44,918 bases of DNA from an uncultured Pseudomonadota bacterium (GTDB lineage: Bacteria; Pseudomonadota; Gammaproteobacteria; Burkholderiales; Methylophilaceae). Positions within the stretch are counted from its first letter, which is position 1. Each line of letters begins with the position of its first letter. Of the stretch, positions 15,345-25,077 are shown piece by piece. The stretch is taken from NCBI GenBank assembly GCA_903846555.1, contig CAINBI010000102.1:1-44918 (forward strand), written 5' to 3'. The notes under the pieces are model-generated. The model was not told where the DNA came from and made no database searches. It was given only the letters and a program-made list of their open reading frames with translations. The position numbers and the translations under genes were made by a program.

Positions 15345-16019
15345 CTACAACAATCCACGCTCAGCAAAAGACAATGTCGTATTGCCCGCCACAACAAAAT
15401 GATCCAGCACGCGCACGTCCACTAGCGCCAGCGCTTGTTTTAATTGTTTAGTGATTAACTCATCGGCTTGGCTTTGCTGCGCGATACCTGATGGATGATT
15501 GTGCGCAAAAATCACACTAGCCGCATTGTAGTGCAATGCTCGCTTAACCACTTCGCGCGGGTAAACACTGGTTTGGCTTAGCGTGCCGCTGAACATTTCT
15601 TCAGTGCTGACCATTCTATTTTGTGCATCCAAAAACAATACCACAAACACTTCACGCGTTAAGTTTCCTAGCTTTAAACACAGATAATCGCGCACTTGTT
15701 GGGGTGAGTTTAGAATATCTTTCACCTGCATTTGTTCATTCAGCGCACGGCGGCTCATTTCAAAAATGGCTTGTAACTGCACGTATTTACTGCTGCCTAT
15801 ACCATGTACTTGGGTGAGCTCATTAAGCGGTGAGGCAAAAATACCGTTTAAACTGCCAAATTGCGTCAGTAGGTCTCGCGCTAAATCTACCGCACTTTTA
15901 CCTACAACCCCTACACGCAAAAATATAGCGAGCAGTTCGGCATCGGATAAAGCCTCCACACCAAGTTCCAGCAGCTTTTCACGCGGACGCTCTGCGGCGG
16001 GCCAATCGGTAATTGCCAT
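15345..16019 (-). CDS. radC: RadC-family JAB-domain protein
   Basis: The 224-residue length is normal. An N-terminal helix-hairpin-helix region ([15 protein letters not shown], 73-87) precedes the JAMM/JAB metal motif HNHPSG (173-178) followed by S183 and D186 in QSQAD. The E in the STEEMF strand completes the site. The name comes from a repair gene assignment that was later withdrawn; the biochemical activity is unknown, with a metal-dependent hydrolase fold predicted. The start ATG 16019 gives the typical [16 protein letters not shown] opening. It is 44 bases downstream of the zincin-like gene on the same strand. Confidence 0.95.
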   Translation of the reverse strand: MAITDWPAAERPREKLLELGVEALSDAELLAIFLRVGVVGKSAVDLARDLLTQFGSLNGIFASPLNELTQVHGIGSSKYVQLQAIFEMSRRALNEQMQVKDILNSPQQVRDYLCLKLGNLTREVFVVLFLDAQNRMVSTEEMFSGTLSQTSVYPREVVKRALHYNAASVIFAHNHPSGIAQQSQADELITKQLKQALALVDVRVLDHFVVAGNTTLSFAERGLL

Positions 16020-16063
16020 TGATTATTCCTTTATAGTTTCAGCCAGACTGTCGGACACGTTGC

Positions 16064-16846
16064 TTACTTTAGCCAACCAATTTCACGCGCGGTTTTATCT
16101 CCCAATAAAGTGTACTTCAGACTTTTAGGTATTTCAGCTTTAGTTTCGCTAATTGCAACCCGCCCGCCCATCAATTCTGCATAATCTTGTGGATAAAGCG
16201 GCACTTTTTCAGGTTCAGCAAAGCCATCGGGGTAAATGGGTAAGGTGTTATTTAGATCATACTTATCGGTGGCATTAAGCGTATGTAGCAACTCATGTGC
16301 CAAAACTACTAGATTTTTTTTGTTGTAAGCACTTTCGCCAAACAAATTAACGCGGCCAATACGACCTTTATTCAACGCGGTAGAATGACTTAGTCTAGGA
16401 CTGGTGGCAGGGTCGTAGTAAAGCAAGTACAGACGAATATCTGGCTTAACATTGACGTTAGGACTGTTGCGCCAAGCAAAAACTCTGAACTTTAAACTCC
16501 AGAAAATATTGCTTAAAACATTGTTATTTATCGGCGGCGCAGGTGGAATCTCACCAACTTGTGCGCCTAGTTGCACTTCAATCGGCCTACGTAAGCCTAA
16601 ATGATAAGACGCGGCCTCTTCAGCAAAGTAATCCGCCACCGGCTCAAAGTCGTCGCGGGTTAGTGTGCGTAAGTAGGCACTCACCTTTGGGCTGCCATCA
16701 GCATTCACTGGATATACTGCAACATAGAGATTATGTTGCCAAGCTAAATCAGCTTTATCCAGCCAAGCTTGCTGCACCACGGTTGCCAGTATTAGCAATA
16801 AAGTAATGATTCGGAGTTTCTGCCACATTATTTTTACCTTTAACAT
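16064..16846 (-). CDS. membrane-anchored zincin-like protein
   Basis: The protein has 260 residues. One hydrophobic helix near 11-25 suggests a signal anchor or signal peptide with the bulk in the periplasm. Residues 180-197 read VVLAHELLHTLNATDKYD: the HExxH zinc motif (H184, E185, H188) with D194 six residues on as a plausible third ligand, close to the metzincin pattern HExxHxxGxxH/D. I do not know a named family. ATG codons at 16846 and 16828 both follow A/G-rich stretches; the first is used here. It precedes radC on the same strand and is divergent from coaBC. Enzymatic activity is inferred from the motif only. Confidence 0.7.
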   Translation of the reverse strand: MLKVKIMWQKLRIITLLLILATVVQQAWLDKADLAWQHNLYVAVYPVNADGSPKVSAYLRTLTRDDFEPVADYFAEEAASYHLGLRRPIEVQLGAQVGEIPPAPPINNNVLSNIFWSLKFRVFAWRNSPNVNVKPDIRLYLLYYDPATSPRLSHSTALNKGRIGRVNLFGESAYNKKNLVVLAHELLHTLNATDKYDLNNTLPIYPDGFAEPEKVPLYPQDYAELMGGRVAISETKAEIPKSLKYTLLGDKTAREIGWLK

Positions 16847-17009
16847 TACCTTTGTAATATGGCATAAGCTTTTGTGGGTGAAATTAAGGTTTCAATCGCA
16901 TCCAAGCAAAGCTGCATAAACCACATTCTTGCATGACCTGCATAAGGCCATGCTAAACTTAACAACATTATGAAACTTTAAACTGTCATTATTACAACAC
17001 ACAATCACC

Positions 17010-18191
17010 ATGCATTTTATACAAAACAAACATTTAGTTTTAGGCATCACTGGCGGCATCGCGGCTTATAAGGCGGCTGAGCTGCTACGCCTACTTGTTA
17101 AAGCAGGCGCTGATGTTCAAGTGGTGATGACAGCCGCCGCATGCCAATTCATCACGCCAGTCACGATGCAGGCATTGTCTGGCAAGCCAGTATTTATTGA
17201 GATGTGGGATAGTAGCATTAGCAACGGTATGCCGCATATTGAGTTGTCGCGTCGTGCCGACGCTATTTTGCTTGCCCCAGCCAGTGCAGACTTTATGGCT
17301 AAACTGGTGCAGGGTCGTGCGGATGACCTGCTCTCTACACTATGTTTAGCCAGAGATTGCCCGCTATTAGTGGCTCCTGCAATGAACAAACAAATGTGGG
17401 AAAACCCAGCAACCCAGCGCAATATTAATCAACTCAAGGCCGATGGCATCAGCATTTTAGGGCCAGATAGTGGTGAACAAGCCTGCGGTGAAATCGGCTT
17501 AGGCAGAATGCTGGAAGCTGAAGCCTTACTCGCATTAGTCAACGCCCACTTTACGCCTAAATTACTCGCTGGCAAACGCGTACTAATTACTGCCGGGGCC
17601 ACGCTAGAAATGCTAGATCCAGTGCGCGCCATGACTAATCTGAGCAGCGGAAAAATGGGTTATGCCATCGCCCAAGTGGCGGCAGATATGGGCGCAGAGG
17701 TCACATTAGTCAGTGGCGCAACTACGCTTAACACGCCTATAGGTGTGACCAAGATTAAAGCCGAAAGCGCCAACGCAATGTACGATGCGGTGATGAGCAA
17801 TATCATCCAGCAAGATATTTTTATCGCAGTGGCCGCCGTGGCAGATTACCGCCCAGTGACTCAGCAGTCCGAAAAAATCAAAAAAAACTCATCTACCCTC
17901 AGCATAGAGCTCACCCGTAATAAAGACATTCTGGCAGAAGTCGCCAGCTTACCCAATGCACCTTTCTGCGTAGGCTTTGCGGCGGAAACTGAGAACCTGC
18001 TGGAATATGCAGGGGCTAAACGTAAGGCAAAAAAATTGCCACTGATGGTGGCAAATTTAGCAGGCGAGGCCTTGGGCAGTGATGAAAATAACGTAACGCT
18101 GCTTGATGAAAATGGCGCGCATCCTTTAGAGCGCGCCCCTAAAATTGAAGTTGCCAGATTATTATTACAGCATGTGGCAGGCATGCTGTAA
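17010..18191 (+). CDS. coaBC: phosphopantothenoylcysteine decarboxylase / phosphopantothenate-cysteine ligase
   Basis: This bifunctional enzyme of coenzyme A synthesis (formerly dfp) has 393 residues. The N-terminal flavoprotein CoaC domain (1-185) starts LGITGGIAAYKAAELLR and contains the active-site block PAMNKQMWENPATQRNI. The C-terminal CoaB ligase (from about 188) starts KRVLITAGATLEMLDPVRAM and contains the nucleotide motif FVGFAAET-like CVGFAAETENL. In many betaproteobacteria coaBC is next to dut; here a TonB-dependent receptor gene stands between coaBC and dut, facing the other way. Confidence 0.97.
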   Translation: MHFIQNKHLVLGITGGIAAYKAAELLRLLVKAGADVQVVMTAAACQFITPVTMQALSGKPVFIEMWDSSISNGMPHIELSRRADAILLAPASADFMAKLVQGRADDLLSTLCLARDCPLLVAPAMNKQMWENPATQRNINQLKADGISILGPDSGEQACGEIGLGRMLEAEALLALVNAHFTPKLLAGKRVLITAGATLEMLDPVRAMTNLSSGKMGYAIAQVAADMGAEVTLVSGATTLNTPIGVTKIKAESANAMYDAVMSNIIQQDIFIAVAAVADYRPVTQQSEKIKKNSSTLSIELTRNKDILAEVASLPNAPFCVGFAAETENLLEYAGAKRKAKKLPLMVANLAGEALGSDENNVTLLDENGAHPLERAPKIEVARLLLQHVAGML

Positions 18192-18201
18192 CTTGTAAAT
18201 G

Positions 18202-20562
18202 CTATTTAAAACTATACGCAGCATTCAAACCTAGCAACCAATTACGGCCAGCGCCCGGCTCGAAATATTGCGAACTGCTATCGTTAACCTTCACGGAACT
18301 CGCATAATTTCGTTCAAACAAATTCTCAACACGCACAAACTCGCCAAAGTGCCAATTGTGGATATTCTGGGCAAAACCACCACGCCAACTGGCGATAGCG
18401 TAGCCAGGCGCTGATTCAGTCTTTTTATCATCAACGTAAACTTTGCTAGCACCACGCGCTTCAATGGCGGTAGTAAAACCAACAGGAGCATATTTCCAGC
18501 TAATTTCCGCGTAAGCAGTTTGATGATATGCGCCGGGAATGGCCTTGCCGTTAAGCACCCAAGTGCCTTTACCCGTGGAGCATGATGTTTGAGTCGCGGC
18601 AATAAAGCCAGAGCAAAATGAATCACTATATTTTGCATCCAAATATGCATAAGCCGCATACCCAGAAAAACCGTGTCCAAAATCAGAATCTACCGTAAGT
18701 TCAGCCCCTTTTCGCTCAGTACCCCCGGCATTCTGATAAGACGACCGACCATTGGTATTATCAGCAACAACAATTTCGTTTTGGGTATCTGTTTTAAAAA
18801 AAGCTAAAGTCGCCCTAGTATTGTTACCAAGAAAAGCTTTGGTGCCAACTTCGTAATTGTTGCTGGTCGCTGGTTTCAAATTAGCATTAAAGCCACCAAG
18901 GCCTCCTGGCAGGTAGGCCACCTCAACTAGTGACGGTGTTTCAAAACCTTTTCCTGCATTGGCATACAAATTCACCATCTCGTTGAGCTTAAATAGCGCA
19001 CCTATGACTGGCGTAGTCTTCGAAAAATTGGCGCTACCACTTCCATCTCCATTTATAAGGAAATTATCGTCTGTTGAAATGTGCACACTATTGTGGCGAA
19101 GACCGGCCAATAGATTCCAGCGTGAAGAAGGCGACCATTCAGCTTGTAAATATTGGTCAAAGTCCCATGCTTTCTGATCTTCATTACGACGTAACTGGCC
19201 CTTTACACCACAGGTGACCTCAGAGCCACATACATAAGCAATAGAGCTGTCTGTGTGTGGAATAAGTATGCCTGGGTTTACAATAAAATTGTCGTAGCCA
19301 GTACGCGCATCAGTCATAGTATCGAAATTCATTCCAACTGTAATGCTATACGGCCCATCCGCTAGAGTTCCTTTGTGGCTATATCGCAGATCTGCACCAC
19401 CGAAGTCGCGATTCACTTGGACAACGCCGCCAGCGTTGCCATTTTGCACCAAGTTTCCTCCACTAGTATCTTTATAGTAGAAAGCACTTGAACCTTTTAA
19501 GGTAAGCGCTGTGCCAGTTGCAAGCGTTGATATTGAACCATTAGGTCGTTTAACAACCGTAGGCGGTGGGGCAGGATAAACATTTGCCCCCACTGATTGA
19601 TATTGTAAGTTGTCGCGGACACCACCATAACCCATAAAACTTACTTTGTTATTACCATCAAAATCATGTTCTAGTTTTGCACCGATCTGAGACTGACTAC
19701 GCTCAACACGGGTATTAAAAGTATTTGTTTTTGTCACAACAGAAGTTGGATTGCTTCGGAAGTCTGAGGCATTCAACCCTTGTGGATCTTGTGCTAAAGG
19801 CTGATCCATATATGTTGCAAGAACAGTCAGACGCGTATCTTCATTAAGCTGAATACCAATCTTCGCGTTAAATAAGTCCCTACGAACGGCACTGTGATCT
19901 CGATAGCCATCACTTTCAAAATGTGAATAATCAATGTTGTAATTAAAATCACCGTTTGTACCACCAATCTTTACAGATTCACGGTTAGTACCATAACTGC
20001 CCGTCGTCAATGAGCTACTCACGGTTGGATCTTTGGGGCCATCTACGGTAAATATTTGCACCACACCACCAGAGGAATTGCCATAAAGTGCTGAGAATGG
20101 ACCGCGCATTACCTCTATGCTTTTGGCTGAACCCAAATCAAAAGTACCTGCTTGGCCCTGACCATCTGGCATAGTGAGTGGGATGCCATCAGCATAAAGA
20201 CGAATACCACGTACACCAAAAGCAGATCGTGCGCCAAAGCCACGAGTTGATATTTGTATATCTTGAGCGTAGTGGCCGCGAGCTAGCGCAACAATTCCGG
20301 GCACACGAGTCAAACTCTCTGAAATATTGACTTTTAACTGACCTTCTTGAATTTTCTCTGCATCTACCACATCAATCGACATCGGCAAATCAAAACTATT
20401 TTGCTCAATGCGCGTGCCGGTGAGCACTACTGGCGACAGCGTAATCGAGTTTTGTTCTACCGATGCAGCATCATCGGCCATCGCTTGCATTGCGGTACTC
20501 ATTAGTCCTGCTAACATTAGCTGACTTGTTAATTTTTTTATTTTAAAAACTTGATACATCAT
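18202..20562 (-). CDS. TonB-dependent outer-membrane receptor
   Basis: The protein has 786 residues. A signal peptide ends near AMA-DD (about residue 29). The plug domain follows with VVLTGTRIEQNSFDLPMSID, PGIVALARGHY and the block RGPFSALYGNSSGGVVQIFT; the rest is a 22-stranded barrel ending in LGLNAAYSFK with terminal aromatic-type sorting signal. Receptors of this class import iron chelates, cobalamin or other large ligands with TonB energy. The ligand cannot be told from sequence; the RGFGARSAFGVRGI plug resembles FecA/iron-type receptors. No Fur box or cobalamin riboswitch was recognised upstream, but a perfect 8-bp dyad lies 28 bases before the start. Confidence 0.93.
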   Translation of the reverse strand: MMYQVFKIKKLTSQLMLAGLMSTAMQAMADDAASVEQNSITLSPVVLTGTRIEQNSFDLPMSIDVVDAEKIQEGQLKVNISESLTRVPGIVALARGHYAQDIQISTRGFGARSAFGVRGIRLYADGIPLTMPDGQGQAGTFDLGSAKSIEVMRGPFSALYGNSSGGVVQIFTVDGPKDPTVSSSLTTGSYGTNRESVKIGGTNGDFNYNIDYSHFESDGYRDHSAVRRDLFNAKIGIQLNEDTRLTVLATYMDQPLAQDPQGLNASDFRSNPTSVVTKTNTFNTRVERSQSQIGAKLEHDFDGNNKVSFMGYGGVRDNLQYQSVGANVYPAPPPTVVKRPNGSISTLATGTALTLKGSSAFYYKDTSGGNLVQNGNAGGVVQVNRDFGGADLRYSHKGTLADGPYSITVGMNFDTMTDARTGYDNFIVNPGILIPHTDSSIAYVCGSEVTCGVKGQLRRNEDQKAWDFDQYLQAEWSPSSRWNLLAGLRHNSVHISTDDNFLINGDGSGSANFSKTTPVIGALFKLNEMVNLYANAGKGFETPSLVEVAYLPGGLGGFNANLKPATSNNYEVGTKAFLGNNTRATLAFFKTDTQNEIVVADNTNGRSSYQNAGGTERKGAELTVDSDFGHGFSGYAAYAYLDAKYSDSFCSGFIAATQTSCSTGKGTWVLNGKAIPGAYHQTAYAEISWKYAPVGFTTAIEARGASKVYVDDKKTESAPGYAIASWRGGFAQNIHNWHFGEFVRVENLFERNYASSVKVNDSSSQYFEPGAGRNWLLGLNAAYSFK

Positions 20563-20590
20563 AATTACGCTCCCTTTTAGTCTGGGTGGA

Positions 20591-20609
20591 TTTTACTTAC
20601 AAAGTAAAA
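20591..20609. promoter_or_regulatory. perfect dyad TTTTACTT-aca-AAGTAAAA
   Basis: An exact 8+3+8 inverted repeat lies in the divergent region between the receptor gene and dut, 28 bases upstream of the receptor start. It could be an operator half-site pair or a hairpin in the receptor leader. It does not match the Fur consensus. Confidence 0.45.
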
Positions 20610-20691
20610 GAATCGCCATAGTGATTTTCTTGATTAATTAGTGTTTAATATCGTTAAAATTATTTATCCGCACTTAATTATTGAGAACAAT

Positions 20692-21144
20692 ATGAAAATT
20701 ATCGTCGATTTAAAAATCTTAGATGATCGCTTACACCAGCAAATGCCAGCTTATGCGACCACGGGTTCCGCTGGGCTAGATCTACGGGCCTGCATCGACG
20801 CTCCGATTACCCTGCAAGCTGGTGAAACTACGTTAATTCCCACTGGCATAGCGATTCACTTGGATAACATCTATTATGCGGCGCTCATTTTACCGCGCTC
20901 TGGTTTGGGCCATAAACATGGTATTGTGCTGGGCAATTTGGTTGGGCTCATTGATTCGGATTATCAAGGCCAGCTAATGGTGTCGTGTTGGAACCGTAGC
21001 AATGCGGCATTTGAACTTAACCCGATGGAACGTATCGCCCAGCTTATTATTGTGCCGGTCGTGCAAGCAGAGTTTCATTTAGTGGATGATTTTGATACCA
21101 GTGAACGTGGCGAAGGTGGCTTTGGTAGTACTGGTAAACATTAA
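20692..21144 (+). CDS. dut: deoxyuridine triphosphatase
   Basis: dUTPase hydrolyses dUTP to dUMP, keeping uracil out of DNA and feeding thymidylate synthesis. ATG 20692 gives the standard 150-residue form starting [11 protein letters not shown]; a GTG at 20641 would add 17 untypical residues. The five trimeric dUTPase motifs are visible: [31 protein letters not shown] and the C-terminal [10 protein letters not shown] that closes over the active site. It is divergent from the receptor gene. Confidence 0.97.
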   Translation: MKIIVDLKILDDRLHQQMPAYATTGSAGLDLRACIDAPITLQAGETTLIPTGIAIHLDNIYYAALILPRSGLGHKHGIVLGNLVGLIDSDYQGQLMVSCWNRSNAAFELNPMERIAQLIIVPVVQAEFHLVDDFDTSERGEGGFGSTGKH

Positions 21145-21232
21145 ATATTGCTGCTTTTAGTATGGCAACTGGCTTTATTTGCGTAATGCAGTGCATTTAG
21201 CAAATAAAGCATAAATATTATTCAGATTTACC

Positions 21233-21262
21233 TTGAGATAATATTGGCTTTCATACTATAAT
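21233..21262 (+). promoter_or_regulatory. sigma-70 promoter of rpmB-rpmG
   Basis: A TTGAGA -35 box (21233-21238) and a perfect TATAAT -10 box (21257-21262) are 18 bases apart. Start of transcription would be near 21269, about 33 bases before rpmB. Confidence 0.7.
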
Positions 21263-21301
21263 TGCGGTCTTTCGAAAAAGCAGAAGTTTGGAGATTTAAC
21301 C

Positions 21302-21538
21302 ATGGCACGTGTATGTATGGTAACTGGCAAAAAGCCAATGGTGGGTAACAATGTTTCTCACGCTAACAACAGAACAAAACGCCGTTTTTTACCTAATTTG
21401 CAAAACCGCAAATTTTGGGTTGAGAGCGAAAACCGCTGGGTAAGCATGCGTATTACTAATGCTGCTTTACGTACTATCGACAAAAACGGCATTGATGCTG
21501 TTCTTGCTGGTATGCGTGCTGACGGTCAAAAAATCTAA
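21302..21538 (+). CDS. rpmB: 50S ribosomal protein L28
   Basis: The 78 residues begin [20 protein letters not shown] and contain [14 protein letters not shown], typical of L28. A GGAG ribosome-binding site precedes the ATG. It forms an operon with rpmG, 37 bases downstream, as in most bacteria, and is expressed from the promoter at 21233. The zinc-binding cysteine pairs of some L28 forms are absent. Confidence 0.98.
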   Translation: MARVCMVTGKKPMVGNNVSHANNRTKRRFLPNLQNRKFWVESENRWVSMRITNAALRTIDKNGIDAVLAGMRADGQKI

Positions 21539-21575
21539 GCGCTAAATTTATTTAGCCAAATAAGGAATTTGAGTC

Positions 21576-21731
21576 ATGCGTGAAAAAATTAAATTAGAAT
21601 CAAGTGCTGGTACAGGCCATTTTTATACCACTACTAAAAACAAACGTACGATGCCAGGTAAAATGGAAATCAAGAAATTTGATCCAGTGGTTCGTAAACA
21701 TGTTTTATACAAAGAAACTAAACTTAAATAA
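21576..21731 (+). CDS. rpmG: 50S ribosomal protein L33
   Basis: A short gene of 51 residues, [20 protein letters not shown] followed by [17 protein letters not shown] and [14 protein letters not shown]. This is the standard proteobacterial, zinc-free form without the CxxC pairs. AAGGAA lies before the ATG, and a strong intrinsic terminator follows 20 bases after the stop. Second gene of the rpmB operon. Confidence 0.97.
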   Translation: MREKIKLESSAGTGHFYTTTKNKRTMPGKMEIKKFDPVVRKHVLYKETKLK

Positions 21732-21751
21732 CATTAAGTTTAGCTTAAAAA

Positions 21752-21775
21752 AACCCGCTTCTGCGGGTTTTTTTA
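21752..21775 (+). terminator. intrinsic terminator of rpmB-rpmG
   Basis: A 7-bp GC-rich stem AACCCGC/GCGGGTT with a TTCT loop is followed by seven T. It is a textbook Rho-independent terminator. Confidence 0.92.
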
Positions 21776-21824
21776 TTTGTGCTTTTTTACGTGTCGGAAA
21801 GTTTATGTCTAATAAACAGCATAC

Positions 21825-23111
21825 TCAGGCATGGCTAGTCAGGCCAGTTAATTCACCTATGATGCGAACCTCACGTTGAGGATATGGTATGGAGATTTTG
21901 TTTGCCTGAAACGCACGCCAGACTTCCAGATAAATTTCCGATTGCAACAATGCTGAGCCCTCCTCTGGATCAGGTATCCAGATTGAAAGCATTAAATTAA
22001 TGCCGCTCTCGCCAAAGCCTTTGACGAGTACCACTGGCAACGGCTCCTCCAAAATACGAGGGTGGCGATTAGCAATATCTGATACCAACGCCATCGCTAG
22101 TTCAAGCGGGCTGTCATAGCTCACTAGAATATCCATTTGCACACGGGCTTTATGATCTGAAAATGAATGATTAATCACTGGGTTGATGATTAAGGTTTCA
22201 TTGGGGATAATGACCTGCGTTCCGTCTAGCTTACGCAACACGAGATACCGCGTGCGCAAATCGCTCACAATGCCATAGTGAGTATCTATCGTAACAACAT
22301 CACCAATTTGCATCGATTTATCCAGCAGGATAATAAAGCCGCTCACGTAATTGCTGGCGATCCGCTGCAAACCAAAACCCAAACCCACGCCGATCGCCCC
22401 ACCAAATACCGAAAGCATGGTGATGTCTAAACCAACCGCCGACAATGCAATAAGTACGGCAATGAATAATAAAAAGATGCGTAATAACTTTGAAAATACA
22501 ACACGTAAATTCATGTTCACTTGCTCGGTTTGCATCAATTTATTTTCAATGATACGGCTAATCCATAAAGCAATAAATAGCGTGGCGATGATGGTGAATA
22601 AGGCTTGCAGCACTAGCAAGAGGTTCATTGGACGCTTGCCGAGGGTAAAGGTAACATCTTCGAGCGCGTTTAGCAGCTGCGGTAGCAGTCCGCTTAAATG
22701 CAATGCCAGCACCAGCCAAATTAAACTCGAAATACTATTTTCCAGCGTTTTAAGTAAGCCACTTGGTGCCAAGATATAGCGCACGGCATAAACCACTAAG
22801 CGAATTGCTGCCATCGCAAATAACAACGTAACAGCCAGCTGTAGCAAACTGGTATGTTGCCAATGACCTAAAGCAACCTTGCCAATTTGTACGAGAATAA
22901 GTGTGGTCAGTGGAAACAAAACACGGTTAACACCACCAATGCCAATTTTCCAGTTTTCTGGGGCATTACGCATGACATAAGTGCGCAAGATGCCATTGAT
23001 TGCCAAAGCAATGGCGCAAGCACAGGCAATAATGGAAAACTGCCATAACGCTACAGGCGTAGTTAGATCGGTCAGCAGCTCCTGCCAGATTAACTGTATC
23101 TCTTGATTCAT
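21825..23111 (-). CDS. MscS-family mechanosensitive channel
   Basis: The protein has 428 residues. Several N-terminal membrane helices precede the MscS pore and beta domain: the glycine/alanine-rich pore helix GGAIGVGLGFGLQRIASNYV, then IQIGDVVTIDTHYGIVSDLR-like MQIGDVVTIDTHYGIVSDL, and IPNETLIINPVINHSF. Such channels release solutes during osmotic downshock. The extended N-terminus puts it in the larger YbdG/YjeP-like or mid-size group rather than in the minimal MscS. It converges on rpmG, with the terminator between, and appears monocistronic. Confidence 0.93.
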   Translation of the reverse strand: MNQEIQLIWQELLTDLTTPVALWQFSIIACACAIALAINGILRTYVMRNAPENWKIGIGGVNRVLFPLTTLILVQIGKVALGHWQHTSLLQLAVTLLFAMAAIRLVVYAVRYILAPSGLLKTLENSISSLIWLVLALHLSGLLPQLLNALEDVTFTLGKRPMNLLLVLQALFTIIATLFIALWISRIIENKLMQTEQVNMNLRVVFSKLLRIFLLFIAVLIALSAVGLDITMLSVFGGAIGVGLGFGLQRIASNYVSGFIILLDKSMQIGDVVTIDTHYGIVSDLRTRYLVLRKLDGTQVIIPNETLIINPVINHSFSDHKARVQMDILVSYDSPLELAMALVSDIANRHPRILEEPLPVVLVKGFGESGINLMLSIWIPDPEEGSALLQSEIYLEVWRAFQANKISIPYPQREVRIIGELTGLTSHA

Positions 23112-23327
23112 TCTAGGCCACCTCTATCACCATCTTATATAAGCATCTGAATCAGTATTCAACATGCTTCGTTTTATTTTTGACTAAAAAACCTTGATAA
23201 AAACCCTTGAGTAAAAAGTCGTACTATTCGCTTTATTTTCCCTTGCGCTAAGTGCCTACAATCACCAATAGGGGCGATTCAAGTTTTGATTGTGTTGTGA
23301 CAACATTATCATGGCATAAAAAGGCTA
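23112..23327. other. intergenic stretch upstream of the mscS-type gene
   Basis: No gene is seen. Together with the repeat at 23328-23381 it separates the mgtE stop from the channel start by 357 bases. It must contain the channel promoter on the minus strand, but no clear -35/-10 pair was found. CCAATAGGGGCG at about 23266 resembles, inverted, the loop of the neighbouring palindrome and may be a further fragment. Confidence 0.4.
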
Positions 23328-23381
23328 AAAAAAGATGCCCTAGGAAGCCCGCCCCTATTGCCTCGCAGGGCAGGTCTTTTG
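23328..23381. repeat. dispersed palindromic repeat, copy C
   Basis: Left arm AAAAGATGCCCT...GGAAGC, loop CCGCCCCTATT (23349-23359, one base from the common loop) and right arm GCCTCGCAGGGCA...TCTTTT. AAAAGA/TCTTTT and TGCCCT/AGGGCA pair perfectly although the bases differ from other copies. It lies just downstream of mgtE. Confidence 0.7.
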
Positions 23382-23468
23382 ATGCAAAATTGCTTTAATT
23401 TCATCGCTGTTATTAGATTTTTATTAAACTACACCTTCAGATGTTTCGCACAAAAATCGCGCTATCTG

Positions 23469-24905
23469 CTATAAAAGAAAGACTGTCGCTAAACCTAGAA
23501 AGATAAAAAAACCGCCGCTATCTGTGACGGCGGTAATCAATACGCTAGAACCCACCGCTGGGTCGCGTCCGAATCTAATCATGGTAAGCGGTATCATCAC
23601 CCCCATCAATGCCGCTAGTAATAGGTTGAGTGTCATAGCCGCCATCATCACCAAGCCTAATTGATAATTGCCGTACAGCGCATAAGCCACTACGGCAAGC
23701 ACACCGCCCCATACCAGACCATTTAACAGGGCTACGCCAAGCTCTTTGGTAATGAGCGCCTTCATATTGTGTGATGCCACTTGCCCTAAGGCTAAACCAC
23801 GTACTATCATAGTGGTGGTTTGATTACCTGAATTGCCGCCAATACCCGCTACGATTGGCATTAAAGCGGCTAACGCTACAATCTTTTCAATTGAGCCTTC
23901 AAACAAGCCGATGACACGCGATGCAACCAAAGCAGTCATTAAATTAAGCGCCAACCAAGCCCAACGGTTTTGTACAGACTTCCAAATAGACGCGAAAAAG
24001 TCTTCCTCTTCACGTAAACCTGCCATTGAAAGCAAATCACTTTCTGTCACGTTACGAATATAGTCCATGACCGCATCGACCGTCACACGCCCGACCAATT
24101 TATTATTTTCATCCACCACGGGCACAGTCACCAGATCGTAGCGCTCAAAAGCTTTAGCCGCTTCGTCGGCAATATCTTCAGGGTGAAACGTCACCGCATC
24201 TTCTGACATCACATCAGCCACGCTCGCGTCTAAATCACTCACAACCAAACGTTTAAGAGGCAATACGCCACGGAGTATGTTATCCCTATCGACCACAAAT
24301 AACTTATCGGTATGGTCTGGTAAACTACCTAGGCGACGCATATAACGCAAAGCGACTTCTAAGGTAATATCTTCACGAATCGTGATGATATCAAAGTCCA
24401 TAATCGCACCTACAGCGTCTTCTGAATAAGACAGTGCTGACTGCAAGCGTGCACGATTATGTGTATCTAAGTTATCTAAAAGATCTTGGAGTACATCTTT
24501 CGGCAAGTCTGGAGCTAAGTCAGCCAACTCATCAGTATCTAGTTGCTCAGCGGCCGCCAGCAACTCATCCGAGTTCATATCGGCAATCAGTGTTTGGCGA
24601 ACCGCATCGGATACTTCTAAAAGAATATCCCCATCGCGGTCGGCTTTAACTAACTCCCAAACGTCAAGACGCTGCTCTAAAGGTAGCGCCTCCAGAATGC
24701 TCGCAATGTCTGCCGAGTGTAGTACGTCTAGTTTTTTTTGCAGTTCGTAAAGATTTTGCTTATGTAAAATAGATTCAACAAGATCTTGCTTCGGCATCGC
24801 CTGTTTATGTAGGAGAGCCTCAACCAGCTTATGCTTTTCCAATAGCGAAATTACCTGTTGCAGGCTTACACTCAAACTCTCTTTAGATTCTGGAATTTCT
24901 GCCAT
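23469..24905 (-). CDS. mgtE: magnesium transporter MgtE
   Basis: MgtE is a Mg-gated cation channel/transporter of the inner membrane. From ATG 24905 (AGGT just upstream) it has 478 residues; an earlier in-frame ATG at 24956 would add 17 untypical ones. The order is the acidic N-domain (LPLEQRLDVWELV, DLAPDLPKDVLQDLLD), two CBS domains (about 195-310, with VVDENNKLVGRVTVDAVMDY), a plug helix and five membrane helices with PIVAGIGGNSGNQTTTMIVRGLALG. All regulatory acidic clusters appear present. The Mg-sensing riboswitch known upstream of mgtE in Firmicutes was not seen. Confidence 0.95.
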   Translation of the reverse strand: MAEIPESKESLSVSLQQVISLLEKHKLVEALLHKQAMPKQDLVESILHKQNLYELQKKLDVLHSADIASILEALPLEQRLDVWELVKADRDGDILLEVSDAVRQTLIADMNSDELLAAAEQLDTDELADLAPDLPKDVLQDLLDNLDTHNRARLQSALSYSEDAVGAIMDFDIITIREDITLEVALRYMRRLGSLPDHTDKLFVVDRDNILRGVLPLKRLVVSDLDASVADVMSEDAVTFHPEDIADEAAKAFERYDLVTVPVVDENNKLVGRVTVDAVMDYIRNVTESDLLSMAGLREEEDFFASIWKSVQNRWAWLALNLMTALVASRVIGLFEGSIEKIVALAALMPIVAGIGGNSGNQTTTMIVRGLALGQVASHNMKALITKELGVALLNGLVWGGVLAVVAYALYGNYQLGLVMMAAMTLNLLLAALMGVMIPLTMIRFGRDPAVGSSVLITAVTDSGGFFIFLGLATVFLL

Positions 24906-25077
24906 AATGACCTGTAAACAATGTTGGCTAACGAAGTGCTTGAACACAAAAAACAACGCTATTATGATTTACTTTTTAGCGAACTCTAAAATTTTTAGCT
25001 GACTTTTAACGTTAATTATTAATTTTAATTAAAATTCATCTTCTTAGCCTCTAATCTGGCTTGTATATATAGCAAAT

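Noticed and set aside
20563-20691. Cobalamin riboswitch or Fur box before the receptor
   Set aside because: Neither the B12-box pattern nor a GATAATGATAATCATTATC-like sequence could be found; only an unrelated dyad is present.
24906-25077. Magnesium riboswitch (M-box) upstream of mgtE
   Set aside because: The region is short and A/T-rich with no conserved M-box core recognised.
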